Below the pieces are notes generated by a model. That model saw nothing but the letters and a program-made list of their open reading frames with translations, had not been told where the DNA came from and made no database searches. This document shows positions 19,790 to 28,817 of a stretch of 33,622 nucleotides of DNA, one piece after another. Numbering within the stretch: the stretch's first letter is position 1; each line of letters opens with the position of its first letter. The stretch comes from Deltaproteobacteria bacterium (lineage in GTDB: Bacteria > Desulfobacterota > Desulfarculia > Adiutricales > Adiutricaceae): NCBI GenBank assembly GCA_031263525.1, contig JAISFP010000027.1, positions 1-33,622 of the forward strand, read 5' to 3'. The position numbers and the translations under genes are program-made.

Positions 19790-20030
19790 GAAAGATTGAA
19801 GAAGGGATGAAGAAGGATTGGATAGGGATTGGAAAGGGATTGGATATGGATTGGATAAGGTTTGAATTAGATTGGATAAGGATAAGGATAAGGATAAGGA
19901 TAAGGATAAGGATAAGGATAAGATAAAGATAATATAAGGACTAAATAAGAATTAGACAATAATTGGACAAGGATTAAATACGGTCTTGACAAGTATTAGA
20001 AAAGGATTCTAGAAATATAATTAGAACTTG
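19790..20030. repeat. GATAAG hexanucleotide repeat within a GGATTGGATA-rich tract
   Basis: Eight perfect GATAAG units run from 19875 to 19922. Around them lie looser GGATTGGATA and AAGGATTAAATA units. The strand is purine-rich and low in complexity. No gene crosses it. Confidence 0.9.
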
Positions 20031-20269
20031 GATAATGATTTGAAAATTATTTGATGTGGAATTGATCTGATTACATAATGATAAATGAAAGATAGTAATT
20101 GAGAAAACTATTTAGGAATGATTTCAAAAATGATTAAAATTCAAATGGAATATCTTGAGGAAGGATTAGGAAAAGATATGCGAAATGACAAAAAATTATT
20201 ATAGAAAAACATCACGAAAGACGAAACAGAGGATACACACATGACATGCGAATTATCTCCCTAACGCAA
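20031..20269. other. AT-rich intergenic, no gene seen
   Basis: AT-rich sequence without ORFs listed in the track and without a recognisable element. Confidence 0.4.
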
Positions 20270-20480
20270 GCTGAACATCCGACCTACACCTAGTTCTTTC
20301 GAAAATTTTGTGATCCGAAAAATACACCGCGTCCCCGTGCTGAGTAGCAAAGTTCCTTTTCCAATCTGCAATCCAGGCTACACTGTCGCATCTCGTGATC
20401 GTAGCCACGCAATCTTACTCCAGAAACTGAACTGAGCACCTTGACAACTCAGCACAGACACCAAAGTCGATTACGAAACA
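20270..20480 (-). pseudogene. Eroded M3-peptidase fragment
   Basis: Read on the minus strand, this stretch gives DWKRNFATQHGDAV followed by FSDHKIFE. The intact pseudoenzyme at 17230-18849 reads KLRFAEQFGDALSY and then FSFE at the matching place, and the larger pseudogene reads KERYLEQYGDVIS. The match covers only about 25 residues, with more diverged sequence on either side, so this looks like the last trace of another M3 paralogue or a displaced 3' piece of the adjacent copy. Limits are approximate. Confidence 0.42.
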
Positions 20481-20886
20481 ATCCGGCGTCAGGCTGAAAA
20501 CAGAAACTCCGCAACCTTCGAACACTTTGAGCAGACAGAACTGTTAAAGATTATAGCTAGAAAATTAAACATAAATTAAATTGATTAATTAATGAATTTA
20601 TAAAACTATACTCATATCTCCGATCTAATAAAAGAATTTTGATAAAAACTATTTATCGCTATATAAAATAAATTTTATAAACGTTGATATTATCCACATA
20701 TTAAAATCGGAAAATTAAATTGACATAACGATAATTATTAAAACAATCTCATCTCTTTATGTTCTCCATACTCAACCTCCAAGTTCCCAATATCAGACAT
20801 CGGCAGAAGACGGCAACGCTCGTAACTGAAGGTTCCCCCGGAGGGTGAAGCGACAGATACCCTTCGTCCATCAATCACGGACAGGT
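20481..20886. other. Very AT-rich spacer
   Basis: The stretch from about 20540 to 20760 is among the most AT-rich of the window and has no ORF. No intrinsic terminator for the gene to the right was seen. Confidence 0.4.
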
Positions 20887-22623
20887 TCAGAGTGTTTCCA
20901 CAAGTTCGAACAAGGATTCAATACCTCTGTTCCAAAAATCCTCATCATCTAAAGACATGCCGCACTTATCAAAAATATAAGTCGGCGGCGCTGATCCGCC
21001 TCTCCTGAAGATATCGACAATCCGCTCAACCCAATTCTCCTCAGCTCCGTCGGCGGACCGCCAGAGGGACAGGGCCGCAACCTTGCCCATGACACGTTCC
21101 CAGGCGAAGTAGGGAGGACGGAAAATAGAGAGCTCCCTTGTCCACTCCCAACGAAAATCGCGAGGTAACAACATGCTGTCACCGATCAATTCCGATGCGG
21201 TGTACAGGTACTCTTCGCCCAGCTTTTCAGGGGAATCGACTGCATCCACGCAGTCCAATCCGTGAGCCGCTATCTCCAGACGTGCAAGCGCCAGTCCCCG
21301 GCCGATATCGTTCCATGCCCTGTCGAGCGCGAGACAGACGATTGCAACGCGCCGGGACGGATCCTTTTCCCTGGCTATGAGCCTTCTTGTCAGGAGCTCC
21401 TCCCCGAAGGCGCGTCCACACTCTGCCAGGATCGGCCCAGGGACGAACTGGCTGTCGCCAACGCCCGAAGATAGCTGAAGATGAGCAGCATGGAACAGCA
21501 ACCTGGCCAGCTCCAGCGCGTCTTCAGCGCCGCCCTGCCAGTTCATGAGGACCAGAGGGGACTCGCCAGGGCTCATGGGACGACACTGATTCCTGCCCGG
21601 CCAGACTGCCGAAAGAGATCCCCGGTCAAGAACTCTGGACGCGAGCCCGGTCAGCGAAGGCGAAAACTCACCGAAGGCCGCTTCCGTCTCGCAAAGCGCC
21701 TCACGGAAACTGAGAGGTGCCATGCCGCCGTTCACGGGGGCAAATATATCATGCAACTCCAGTCTGTCCTTGTTCATGAGCACTTTTTTACGTCTGAAAT
21801 ATTCCGAGAACGTAATGCTCGAACCTCTGCTAACCGCTTCTATGATTGCCATCATCAACCGCCTCTCAAGATCGTATACAAGATTTCTGACGCTCATGGG
21901 TCCGTAGCAGTCTTTCAGGCCGGTAATGGCGTTAATCCAGTTGAGTGCGGTTTCAGCATAGACCCTGCCCAAAGCCGGCCCTGGTCGGGTCCATACCCTC
22001 AGAATCTCGTCCCACGCGGAGCGTCTGACCGTCTCGTCCTCCGAACGCAGGCATGCCTCCAATTTTTCAAGCGAGTCTTCCTTTCCCTGGGAAGGATTTG
22101 CCAGCTTGTAACTCCGTCCCGACATCGTCTTCAGATAAGCCGGCGGAATCGACCCCCCGCCGATTTCCCCCGATCTTTCAGGGTATATAGACGGATCGAA
22201 TTTCCACGTCCGTGCCAGGTAGTACCAGTATCCGGGGACATGCTCCATAAGTCTTAGAGCAGTCTTTTTCGGCTGAGACCTCCACAGCCACTCGAACACT
22301 CCTGTCACGGCCTCCACCTTTCGAGCGGCGGCGTATGCCTCCCGGAGGCTCTCCGTAAACGTGTCATCAGCTTCCCATTTCACGTCACAGTGGCACACGA
22401 TCTCCCTGTGCCTTCTCGCGAGACTGCCGACCGCGTCCAGCTCGTCCATCAATTTACGAAATTCGTCCTTCCCTCCGGGGTAGCTGAAATTGAGCCCGCT
22501 CCTCCACCCTATGGAATCCCTGACGAAGCCCTCCATGACCTGCGTCTCCCGCCTGATCCCGTCCGCCCCGGCAGAACAGATAAGATTCAGGTCCAGCTGC
22601 GGCAGCCCGTCTGGTATTTTCAC
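20887..22623 (-). CDS. M3 peptidase homologue with half-lost zinc site
   Basis: A 578-aa PepF-like protein with a GTG start at 22623, preceded by AGGA at a spacing of 8 nt. The fold signatures remain: SLTGLASRVLDRGSLSAVW, then PLVLMNWQGG just before the active-site helix, DSMLLPRDFRWEW, and CGMSLDDEDFWNRG at the C-terminus. At the HELGH position it reads R374-L-L-F-H378: the first His and the catalytic Glu are lost, but the second His remains. The third ligand also remains, as E401 in AECGRAFGE, 23 residues after H378, the same spacing as H388-E411 in PepF. Metal binding may be weakened or altered, and normal catalysis is unlikely. GC content is lower than pepF. Whether it is a functional pseudoenzyme or a gene drifting toward decay cannot be told from sequence alone. 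Confidence 0.88.
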   Translation of the reverse strand: MKIPDGLPQLDLNLICSAGADGIRRETQVMEGFVRDSIGWRSGLNFSYPGGKDEFRKLMDELDAVGSLARRHREIVCHCDVKWEADDTFTESLREAYAAARKVEAVTGVFEWLWRSQPKKTALRLMEHVPGYWYYLARTWKFDPSIYPERSGEIGGGSIPPAYLKTMSGRSYKLANPSQGKEDSLEKLEACLRSEDETVRRSAWDEILRVWTRPGPALGRVYAETALNWINAITGLKDCYGPMSVRNLVYDLERRLMMAIIEAVSRGSSITFSEYFRRKKVLMNKDRLELHDIFAPVNGGMAPLSFREALCETEAAFGEFSPSLTGLASRVLDRGSLSAVWPGRNQCRPMSPGESPLVLMNWQGGAEDALELARLLFHAAHLQLSSGVGDSQFVPGPILAECGRAFGEELLTRRLIAREKDPSRRVAIVCLALDRAWNDIGRGLALARLEIAAHGLDCVDAVDSPEKLGEEYLYTASELIGDSMLLPRDFRWEWTRELSIFRPPYFAWERVMGKVAALSLWRSADGAEENWVERIVDIFRRGGSAPPTYIFDKCGMSLDDEDFWNRGIESLFELVETL

Positions 22624-23225
22624 TACTGAATTCCTCTTCTCCGGCTGCTTAGGCAGTCATGACTTGCTCGCGCCGGCATGTCGTCATGCCGAGCTATCGA
22701 ATGTCCAGCAAGTTTTTTTGACATTAACAAAGCAATTATCTGACATGACACAATAAATGAGCAGACAATTTTAAAGATATCATGACCGGTTTTAACGATC
22801 GTAAAATTCGACCAGGGCATGCGCATGGAACCGGAATGGTACAGAATAAGAAAATCGCCGGAGTCGGCAGTGCCGTTTCCGGCGATCGTGAAGTCCAGAG
22901 AAGACGGTGCCAAGATGACGTCCGGGTAACCGGCTCGCCTGCAACTACTCCGCCAGGCAGGCCCGACGGGAGCCGTCTCGCGCGACATGCCGGGGCACGA
23001 CCGGTCTGCCGCGACGAATCCATGCCGCATGAACGCAACATGGGACGACACACAGCCAAGAGCCGCAGATCCTTAGCAATTCACGGCCTCAGACCCGAAG
23101 AGGCTCTGCACGGCCTCGGACCCGAAGATCTGAAAGTTCAGAAATCCCAAGATCTGAAAATCTGCAGACCGTCAGACAGGCCGTTCCCTGGCGGAAGTCA
23201 GCGCCCCGTGACCCAGACCGGAAAC
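22624..23225. other. Intergenic with small direct repeats
   Basis: No gene supported. Around 23080-23165, CACGGCCTC(A/G)GACCCGAAGA occurs twice about 28 bp apart, followed by three GATCTGAAA words. An AT-rich stretch at 22690-22760 probably holds the promoter of the M3 homologue to its left, but I could not define -35 and -10 boxes. Confidence 0.4.
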
Positions 23226-23249
23226 CCGGGCCGCCGGCAGGCGGCCCGG
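23226..23249 (-). terminator. Terminator-like hairpin after the secreted-protein gene
   Basis: CCGGGCCGCC, loop GGCA, GGCGGCCCGG forms a perfect 10-bp stem, 44 nt past the stop codon of the 23293 gene. Only three T follow in the minus transcript, so termination would be weak or Rho-assisted. Confidence 0.45.
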
Positions 23250-23292
23250 TCCGGAACCTGCATGACATGAACGCAGGTCTGACGTCTGGAGC

Positions 23293-24063
23293 TTAGGGCC
23301 AGACGTAGTAGACGGAAGGCTTGTCCTTGTAGGGCGGCATGGGCTTTCCTATCAGCCTCGGCCTGCTCATGCAGCGAATGTTGTAGACGAGCCTGCCGTC
23401 CACCAGAGTCTGGCAGCCCTTCGGGAGGTGGGGAACACGCCAAGCCTTCTCCGCGCCCTCGTAGACCTGCTTCACCCACGGGGAGGTCGGCCAGTCGTAG
23501 GCTTTCCTCGCGCGGTAACGGCGGCGTACCGGCGCGGCGGTCGCCGGCTGGGCAGCCGCCCCGGCGGCCTGTCCGGTGCCTGGCGCCACGCCGGGGGCAC
23601 CGGGGGTCCTGGGCATGGAAGCCTGCTGCTGGCCCTGACGCTCGACCACCGCCTCGCCCGGCCCTGCCGGGGTCGAGACGGGGCTGGGCACTCCAGGGAG
23701 GCTCAGGACGCCGGAACCGGGAGCCGCTCCCGGGTAGGGTTGCTGCTGGCTCTGGGGAGGGTAGGGCTGGCCCTGGGCGGGATAAGGCTGGCCGCCCTGG
23801 GGAGGGTAGGGCTGGCCCTGCTGGCCGGGATCGGTGAAGAGATCCGACAGCAGCGCGTCAGGATCGGCCCCCGGCGCCTGCGGCGCAGGGGCCTGGCCCG
23901 GCTGCTGCTGCCGGTCGAAGTCCGGATCGTAGTAGCCCTGGCCCGGCGCGGGGGCCGGTGCGGGCGGGGGTGCCGCGCCTGCCTGGGCCAGAATGAGCCC
24001 GGCGGTTGCGGGGACGAGGGCGCACGCCAGAACGGCGGCGAGGGAGGCGGCTTTTATGCTCAT
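23293..24063 (-). CDS. Secreted Pro/Gln-rich protein of unknown function
   Basis: This 256-aa protein begins with a signal peptide (MSIKAASLAAVLACALVPA and on to AQAGA; cleavage probably near residues 27-30). Residues about 30-125 are Pro/Gln/Gly/Tyr-rich and contain imperfect GQPYPPQ repeats, suggesting an unfolded linker. Residues about 125-180 are Ala/Pro/Gly-rich. The last 70 residues are compact and more protein-like: DWPTSPWVKQVYEGAEKAWR, then CQTLVDGRLVYNIRC with two Cys that could form a disulfide, and a C-terminal PSVYYVWP. The ATG follows AGGGG by 5 nt. No lipobox is present, so it should be periplasmic or exported. I do not recognise the family. Confidence 0.75.
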   Translation of the reverse strand: MSIKAASLAAVLACALVPATAGLILAQAGAAPPPAPAPAPGQGYYDPDFDRQQQPGQAPAPQAPGADPDALLSDLFTDPGQQGQPYPPQGGQPYPAQGQPYPPQSQQQPYPGAAPGSGVLSLPGVPSPVSTPAGPGEAVVERQGQQQASMPRTPGAPGVAPGTGQAAGAAAQPATAAPVRRRYRARKAYDWPTSPWVKQVYEGAEKAWRVPHLPKGCQTLVDGRLVYNIRCMSRPRLIGKPMPPYKDKPSVYYVWP

Positions 24064-24227
24064 AATTACCCCTGGGGTCCGGAGCGAACGTCCTGGACGT
24101 CTGGCGTTGGAAAAAATTGCGGTCCCCCGCTCAGGGAGGGCGGACGGGCTGCGGTAGGGCTGAAGGGACTCTTACGTCACGCCTGTCCCGGGCGCGCGCA
24201 AGGAACCCGGAGCGATCAGGCTGACTT

Positions 24228-24255
24228 ATTATAAACGGGATGGACCCGGTTGCAA
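24228..24255 (-). promoter_or_regulatory. Candidate sigma-70 promoter for the secreted-protein gene
   Basis: On the minus strand, TTGCAA (24250-24255) is followed by a 16-nt spacer and a perfect TATAAT (24228-24233). Transcription would start near 24221 and leave a leader of about 158 nt before the ATG at 24063, long enough for post-transcriptional control. Confidence 0.5.
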
Positions 24256-25225
24256 AGGGGTCGGGGCCGGAAATGCCCTCCCCTGCGCTCGGCCCACCGG
24301 CCTCACGACCGCCATGAAGGGGCACGATCTCCCTTAGTCCGCAACATGTTCACTCTTAAAGGGCGGTCAGCTAACTAAACAAATATTTCAGAGCCCAAAA
24401 ATTTACCGCTCCTGACATGGCTCTCTGACTGTAAAAACCATCTGGCATCATGTCGCTAATTCATCGCTAGACTCATAATCCCTTGCAAGACAATGCTTAT
24501 CATCGAGCATGAACTAATTTCCGGCATGTGCGCTTAAACTATTCCTAAAGCCAAATGTCAGGTCGCGCTCGATAAATTTCGAGCTTTTTTAAAGCGGTTG
24601 TCGAGCTGTTATTAAAAATTTGACATGAAAAATCCCCTCCGCGTGACGAACGGCTACGCTGCCGAGTGAGTTTCTGAGACCGCCTGTCCCCCAATTTTTC
24701 ACATGCCGCAACCTGTGGCGGATCATGAGAACCGAATCGCTCCCCGAAACGCTGACCCACGCCCTCGGTGCCATAATGCCCCCCTCCCATTTCGCAAAAC
24801 CGGTGTTCCCGCCGGCAGCATTCACATTCCAGGCCGGCCCAGGAAACCGCCAGCCATCCTTATCTCCGGACCGGGACGACCGCTTTCTGTCCGTGTCTCC
24901 ACCATATTCCCCTCCGAAACCATCGCTCTCCTCAATCACGGGTATGCTTTCTCAGTGCACCGCGTCTGAAGCCGTCCGGGTCCCTTTCTCTCTGACAGGA
25001 CGAACTCCCCCTGTCCAATGCACCGGACCCATGCCGGCCGCGCTCACCAAAGCCTCCCAGTCACGTGTCCTCACACGCCTCGCTCCGCCCTCGAAGACCT
25101 GCCGCCAGCGTTCGCCAGGAAAAGGCGCACCCAGGTCCCGGCAGGGCCTCAGGCATTTCCGTGTCATGTGCTCACTCATCATAAAAGGGAACTAAAGGAA
25201 ACCTCGTAAAAGGGAAAAAAAAGGG
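24256..25225. other. Intergenic, no gene seen
   Basis: About 1 kb with overlapping short ORFs on both strands (64-156 aa), none with a motif or good ribosome binding site. No clear regulatory site was identified. Confidence 0.4.
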
Positions 25226-25227
25226 TA

Positions 25228-25369
25228 TTACCCGTTTAACCAAATGTCGGAATCTTCTTCCATTTTTTAGTAACCAATCATAGTGAGCAGATACCAGGAC
25301 TGGGGGTTTGACCGAACTTTCTCCCCTCTGGACTGATAGCCAAATTCCGACATTTGATTAAACGGGTAA
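25228..25369 (+). mobile_element. 142-bp MITE, TTACCCG-ended (copy 3)
   Basis: Terminal inverted repeats of 26 bp with one mismatch. TA lies on the left (25226-25227) and TT on the right, so one target base seems mutated. The interior matches copy 2 closely (ATACCAGGACTGG, GGACTGATAGCCAAATTCC). No coding capacity. Confidence 0.9.
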
Positions 25370-25433
25370 TTTCTGTTCACGGACGAAAGCGGGGGAACCT
25401 ACAGCAGGACCCAGCTCTTCCTCATTCCTGGTG

Positions 25434-25600
25434 CAGGACGGCTTTCCTCCGGGCCAGGACGGCTTTCCTCCGGGCCAGGACGGCCTTCCTCCGGGGCCCG
25501 GACGGCTTTCCTCCAGAGTCAGACCGGCCATCCTTCAGGTCCAGAGCGGTCTTCCTCCACGCCAGAGCAGTCTTCCTCCTGCCCCAGGACAGGCTACCTC
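25434..25600. repeat. 21-bp tandem repeat, about 8 units
   Basis: CAGGACGGCTTTCCTCCGGGC starts at 25434, 25455 and 25476 with near identity; the units after that diverge steadily but keep TTCCTCC. The 21-bp period keeps all frames open, which explains the small ORFs on both strands. It lies directly next to MITE copy 3. Confidence 0.85.
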
Positions 25601-25927
25601 CGTAGCCTGGGCGACCTACCCGTGAACAAATAGGAACCTGGCTCCGCGCTCCTGCCATGAAAACCACCTGTCCGAATTCATAGGACCAAGATATGGCAAC
25701 ACTGTCCGCGGCACAAGACCATGGCACCCTCCAGTCCAGCTCTCTCTCTCCAACTGCTGGCATGTAATAATTCCGGTTCACCACATGAAGACATCCTACT
25801 CGCTTTCTCCCGGACAAGGCGTTCCCCAGCACACTGTCTCGCCGCAAGCCTCCATCAAGCCAGGGCCCCCACTTTACAATGACATACCCCGCACTCTGAA
25901 GTGATTCCACCCAGCCGGAAGTTGTAG

Positions 25928-26077
25928 CGACCCTCAAGCACGAAGTATCGACTTGCCCCCCTATCCTCCTGTTTCAACGACCCTCGCGCACGAAGCCTGG
26001 ACTTCCCCTCCTTGCTTCCTGTTTCAACTAACCTCCCGCCCGTAGCCGGAACTTCTCCCCCTTGCCACCTATTTTCC
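25928..26077. repeat. 50-bp direct repeat, three units
   Basis: Units begin at 25928, 25978 and 26028. The first two share CGACCCTC, GCACGAAG, GACTT and CCTGTTTCAA; the third is more diverged. No ORF of interest crosses it. Confidence 0.8.
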
Positions 26078-26170
26078 CCGAGTCTTCCCGACAATGCTCG
26101 TCAGTGGGGGGGACACCAATTTAAAAACTGTTGACGGACTGTAACATGACAGTTGGTGAAGGACGGCAGC

Positions 26171-26292
26171 TCTGAAACGGTCAGTCGAGCTCATCCGTGG
26201 CACCGTTTCCCCCTTCCTGCCCAGACGACCTTCTTTAACCTAACCATCACGTCTGACGTGCCGTAGACGCCCACGGCTGTTGCAAATGCGTC
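26171..26292 (-). pseudogene. Duplicated 3' stub of the AAA-ATPase/PDDEXK gene
   Basis: The minus strand encodes AVGVYGTSDVMVRLKKVVWAG, nearly identical to the C-terminus of the gene just to the right (MAVYGTSDVMVRFKEVVWAG). The DNA match continues past the stop codon into the 3' flank (AAACG(G/T)TCAG(T/G)CGAG). The duplicated stub lies in the same orientation just beyond the gene's 3' end. This is a leftover of a tandem duplication or of a lost second paralogue. Confidence 0.85.
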
Positions 26293-26396
26293 GACTGAGG
26301 AGCCCCCATACCCCAGACATCCTGACGGCCAATTCCGGATCCAGAGACGGAAAGATGCAGAGGGCTGGACGGCGGCACTGAAACGTTCAGGCGAGT

Positions 26397-28274
26397 TCAC
26401 CTGCTGTGCCGTCTCCTCTTTCCAGCCCAGACGACCTCCTTGAACCTCACCATCACGTCTGAAGTGCCATAAACGGCCATGGCTGCCGCATATACTTCGG
26501 CACCCTCGGAAAGATATTTCTTGGCGTAATTTTTTTTAATTAACTGATTGAACGCTGCCGATATCATTTTCTCAAGCCGTCCTTTCACGTAATCGCTATG
26601 CTTCCCGTGTTCGATCTTCTCGCCTGCCGGGGACTCGTCCAAGCCATTGTGAGCAGGATCAGCCTTCTCATGCTTAATCTCGATTGCTACCCACCCGTTT
26701 CCGGGAACCTGGACAGCCAGATCGGCTCTGCCTACGTCCGAAGACGATTCAGGAATGGTCAGCTTGTTCCCGAGTTCAAGAAGAAGCTGAATAATGGTCC
26801 TGAAAAAAAATTCGTTAACGCTTAACGAGTTAATCTGCTTGACTGTGCTACCGCTGGCGACAAGGCTGTCTAAACTATTAGGGCAACCAGGACCGTACTG
26901 CACGAGGCCGGCAAGAATGGACGACAGGAATCTTTCACATTCGGCCTCGTCATGTGCTGCAAAGGCGTGCAGAAGATTAATATATTTTTCATTTAAATTT
27001 TGGCTTGCTTTTGAAGGATCTTTTTCAGGAAAAAGCAGGTTCGCCAGGAGCTCGAGCCTGATAGAGTCCCTGATTTCGTTGTTGGGAATTTTCAGTTGAT
27101 ATTGCGTGTCTGTGCCTGATCCAGTGATACCGTTGACAGAGACTGTGAGATACCCTGCCTGCATGAGGAGCACGGTATCGTTCAGTCTATTAATATACAT
27201 GAGAGGTAACGACTCTTTGAATGAAAGATCCTTGGAGAACACCTTGAAGTAATCAGTTCCATTATTTGCAATACGGCTCGTGAGAAGAGATATACCTGTA
27301 TCATACCAATAGTTATTGAATGATTTTTTCTGAAAAAAACTCATCACAGATAGAGGGTTGAGGACCACCGTCTTGGCATCCCAGGTGTATCCGTTGTACC
27401 ACTTAATCATGGTTTCAACCAGATCGGCAACGGACGCATCCTTGCCAAGCTGGCCCTTTTTCTTGAGAGCCGAAAGGGTCGGAGAAAAATATTTAGAAAA
27501 TGATTTTTTAATCTCGTCTATCTTGAAGCCGCAAATACCGGCAAAAACTGGCTCTAGAGTGATGTCCCGAACAGTGTTCATAGCTGAGAACAGGGAAAGC
27601 TCCCTGAATTTTGTTATACCGGTTATCAATACGAATCTAAGGTACTTCGAACATCCTTTTATGGTTGAATAGAAGTCATGTAGCGTGAGTCTTATCTCAT
27701 TACATCTAGCCTGATTCCCAATGTTGGCAATCAGGGGGAAATCGTACTCGTCAATGAGCACGACGACGTTTCTTGAACCGAATACAGACGGAGCCTTTCC
27801 GCTCGCAATCCACTCCTTCCTGTGTTTCCGAGATAAGCTACGGATGAGACTGGCCATGGCACTAGGTGAATTTTTGCTGTCAAGGATTATTTCATTATCA
27901 AGAGCTACCTCCTTGATTGCTGAGAGCAAGTCAGACTCCAAATCGTCCGGCGGGTAAGTCTTGAACCCGGAGTTAAACGAGATTCGAATTACGGGGAAGA
28001 CATCCCACCTTTTTCCCATGAGTTTCTTTATCGCCAGGCCGGCAAAAAGGTCCCGTCTCCCCTCAAATATATTTTGTATGGTGTCAAGCAATAGAGTCTT
28101 TCCAAACCTTCTTGGCCGCGAAAGAAAGCATGGCGTGTTAGACCAGGTTCCGGGAGATATCAGCTTGTGGATTAGCTCAGTCTTGTCAACATATACGTAA
28201 TCATTGTTGATTATCCAATCGAAGTTTTCCACGCCCACGCCAAACGGGTCCTTTTCCGGATTCTTCTCAATCAC
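26397..28274 (-). CDS. AAA-ATPase-like protein with C-terminal PD-(D/E)XK nuclease domain (second copy)
   Basis: A 625-aa paralogue of the 1533-3374 protein. Motifs: YVYVDKTELI near 27, Walker A-like RPRRFGKT at 53-60, Walker B-like VLIDEYDFPL with D175/E176, WYNGYTWD, YWYDTG, and a nuclease core of D518 followed by E532-I-K534. The ORF track begins at a TTG at 28319, but the GTG at 28274 is preceded by AAGGAGGT at a spacing of 7-8 nt and gives an N-terminus that fits the family (PFGVG...VDKTE), so I use it. Like its paralogue the gene is AT-rich compared with the chemotaxis and kinase genes. The family is multicopy in many gut bacteria; the role is unknown. Confidence 0.92.
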   Translation of the reverse strand: MIEKNPEKDPFGVGVENFDWIINNDYVYVDKTELIHKLISPGTWSNTPCFLSRPRRFGKTLLLDTIQNIFEGRRDLFAGLAIKKLMGKRWDVFPVIRISFNSGFKTYPPDDLESDLLSAIKEVALDNEIILDSKNSPSAMASLIRSLSRKHRKEWIASGKAPSVFGSRNVVVLIDEYDFPLIANIGNQARCNEIRLTLHDFYSTIKGCSKYLRFVLITGITKFRELSLFSAMNTVRDITLEPVFAGICGFKIDEIKKSFSKYFSPTLSALKKKGQLGKDASVADLVETMIKWYNGYTWDAKTVVLNPLSVMSFFQKKSFNNYWYDTGISLLTSRIANNGTDYFKVFSKDLSFKESLPLMYINRLNDTVLLMQAGYLTVSVNGITGSGTDTQYQLKIPNNEIRDSIRLELLANLLFPEKDPSKASQNLNEKYINLLHAFAAHDEAECERFLSSILAGLVQYGPGCPNSLDSLVASGSTVKQINSLSVNEFFFRTIIQLLLELGNKLTIPESSSDVGRADLAVQVPGNGWVAIEIKHEKADPAHNGLDESPAGEKIEHGKHSDYVKGRLEKMISAAFNQLIKKNYAKKYLSEGAEVYAAAMAVYGTSDVMVRFKEVVWAGKRRRHSR

Positions 28275-28281
28275 GCTGCAG

Positions 28282-28289
28282 ACCTCCTT
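28282..28289 (-). promoter_or_regulatory. Strong Shine-Dalgarno that sets the AAA-ATPase start
   Basis: AAGGAGGT on the minus strand is a near-perfect anti-16S match just upstream of GTG 28274. It lies inside the longer ORF given in the track, so it argues for the shorter protein. Confidence 0.75.
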
Positions 28290-28319
28290 CCTCAATGCTG
28301 AACGATCCGACTTTTTCAA

Positions 28320-28817
28320 GGCAATTCGACTACTATGTTCATCTTACCACATGGATATGGCTGGAAGCAACCTTTCTGACGAGCAACCGAGCCGCCTTCC
28401 CAAGATGCTGTTCCAGAGACGAGACGACTACTTCCCGCTAGCCTGGCCGTCTCTTGCAACCGAACAAAGGTTGTCATTAAAGACAAGTCAAAACATATCT
28501 ATCCAAATGATGGTGAATCGAGCCGGTAGAGCCATGAAAATCGTGTCAGACGGACAATGCCCCCCCTGACGAAGTCACAGCATATCATTGGCATAAATAT
28601 TGCTGACACAACCTCCTTGTATATGGCATCCTCTTTTGCCTGCTCCAATTGTTCTTTCATATTACTAAATGTTCAATATATTTATTTAGCCGTTCTGCAG
28701 AAATTCGATCGATATTTCAATTCTTATTCCAGAAACAGTATATATAGTCCGGGGAGGCATAAGCATTATGGACAAGAAAAATTTATAACTATTGTTTCAG
28801 TATGATATATTTAAAAG
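28320..28817. other. AT-rich intergenic, no gene seen
   Basis: Two plus-strand ORFs (121 and 82 aa) occur, without motifs or good ribosome binding sites. The promoter of the AAA-ATPase gene should lie near 28300-28400 but was not identified. Confidence 0.4.
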
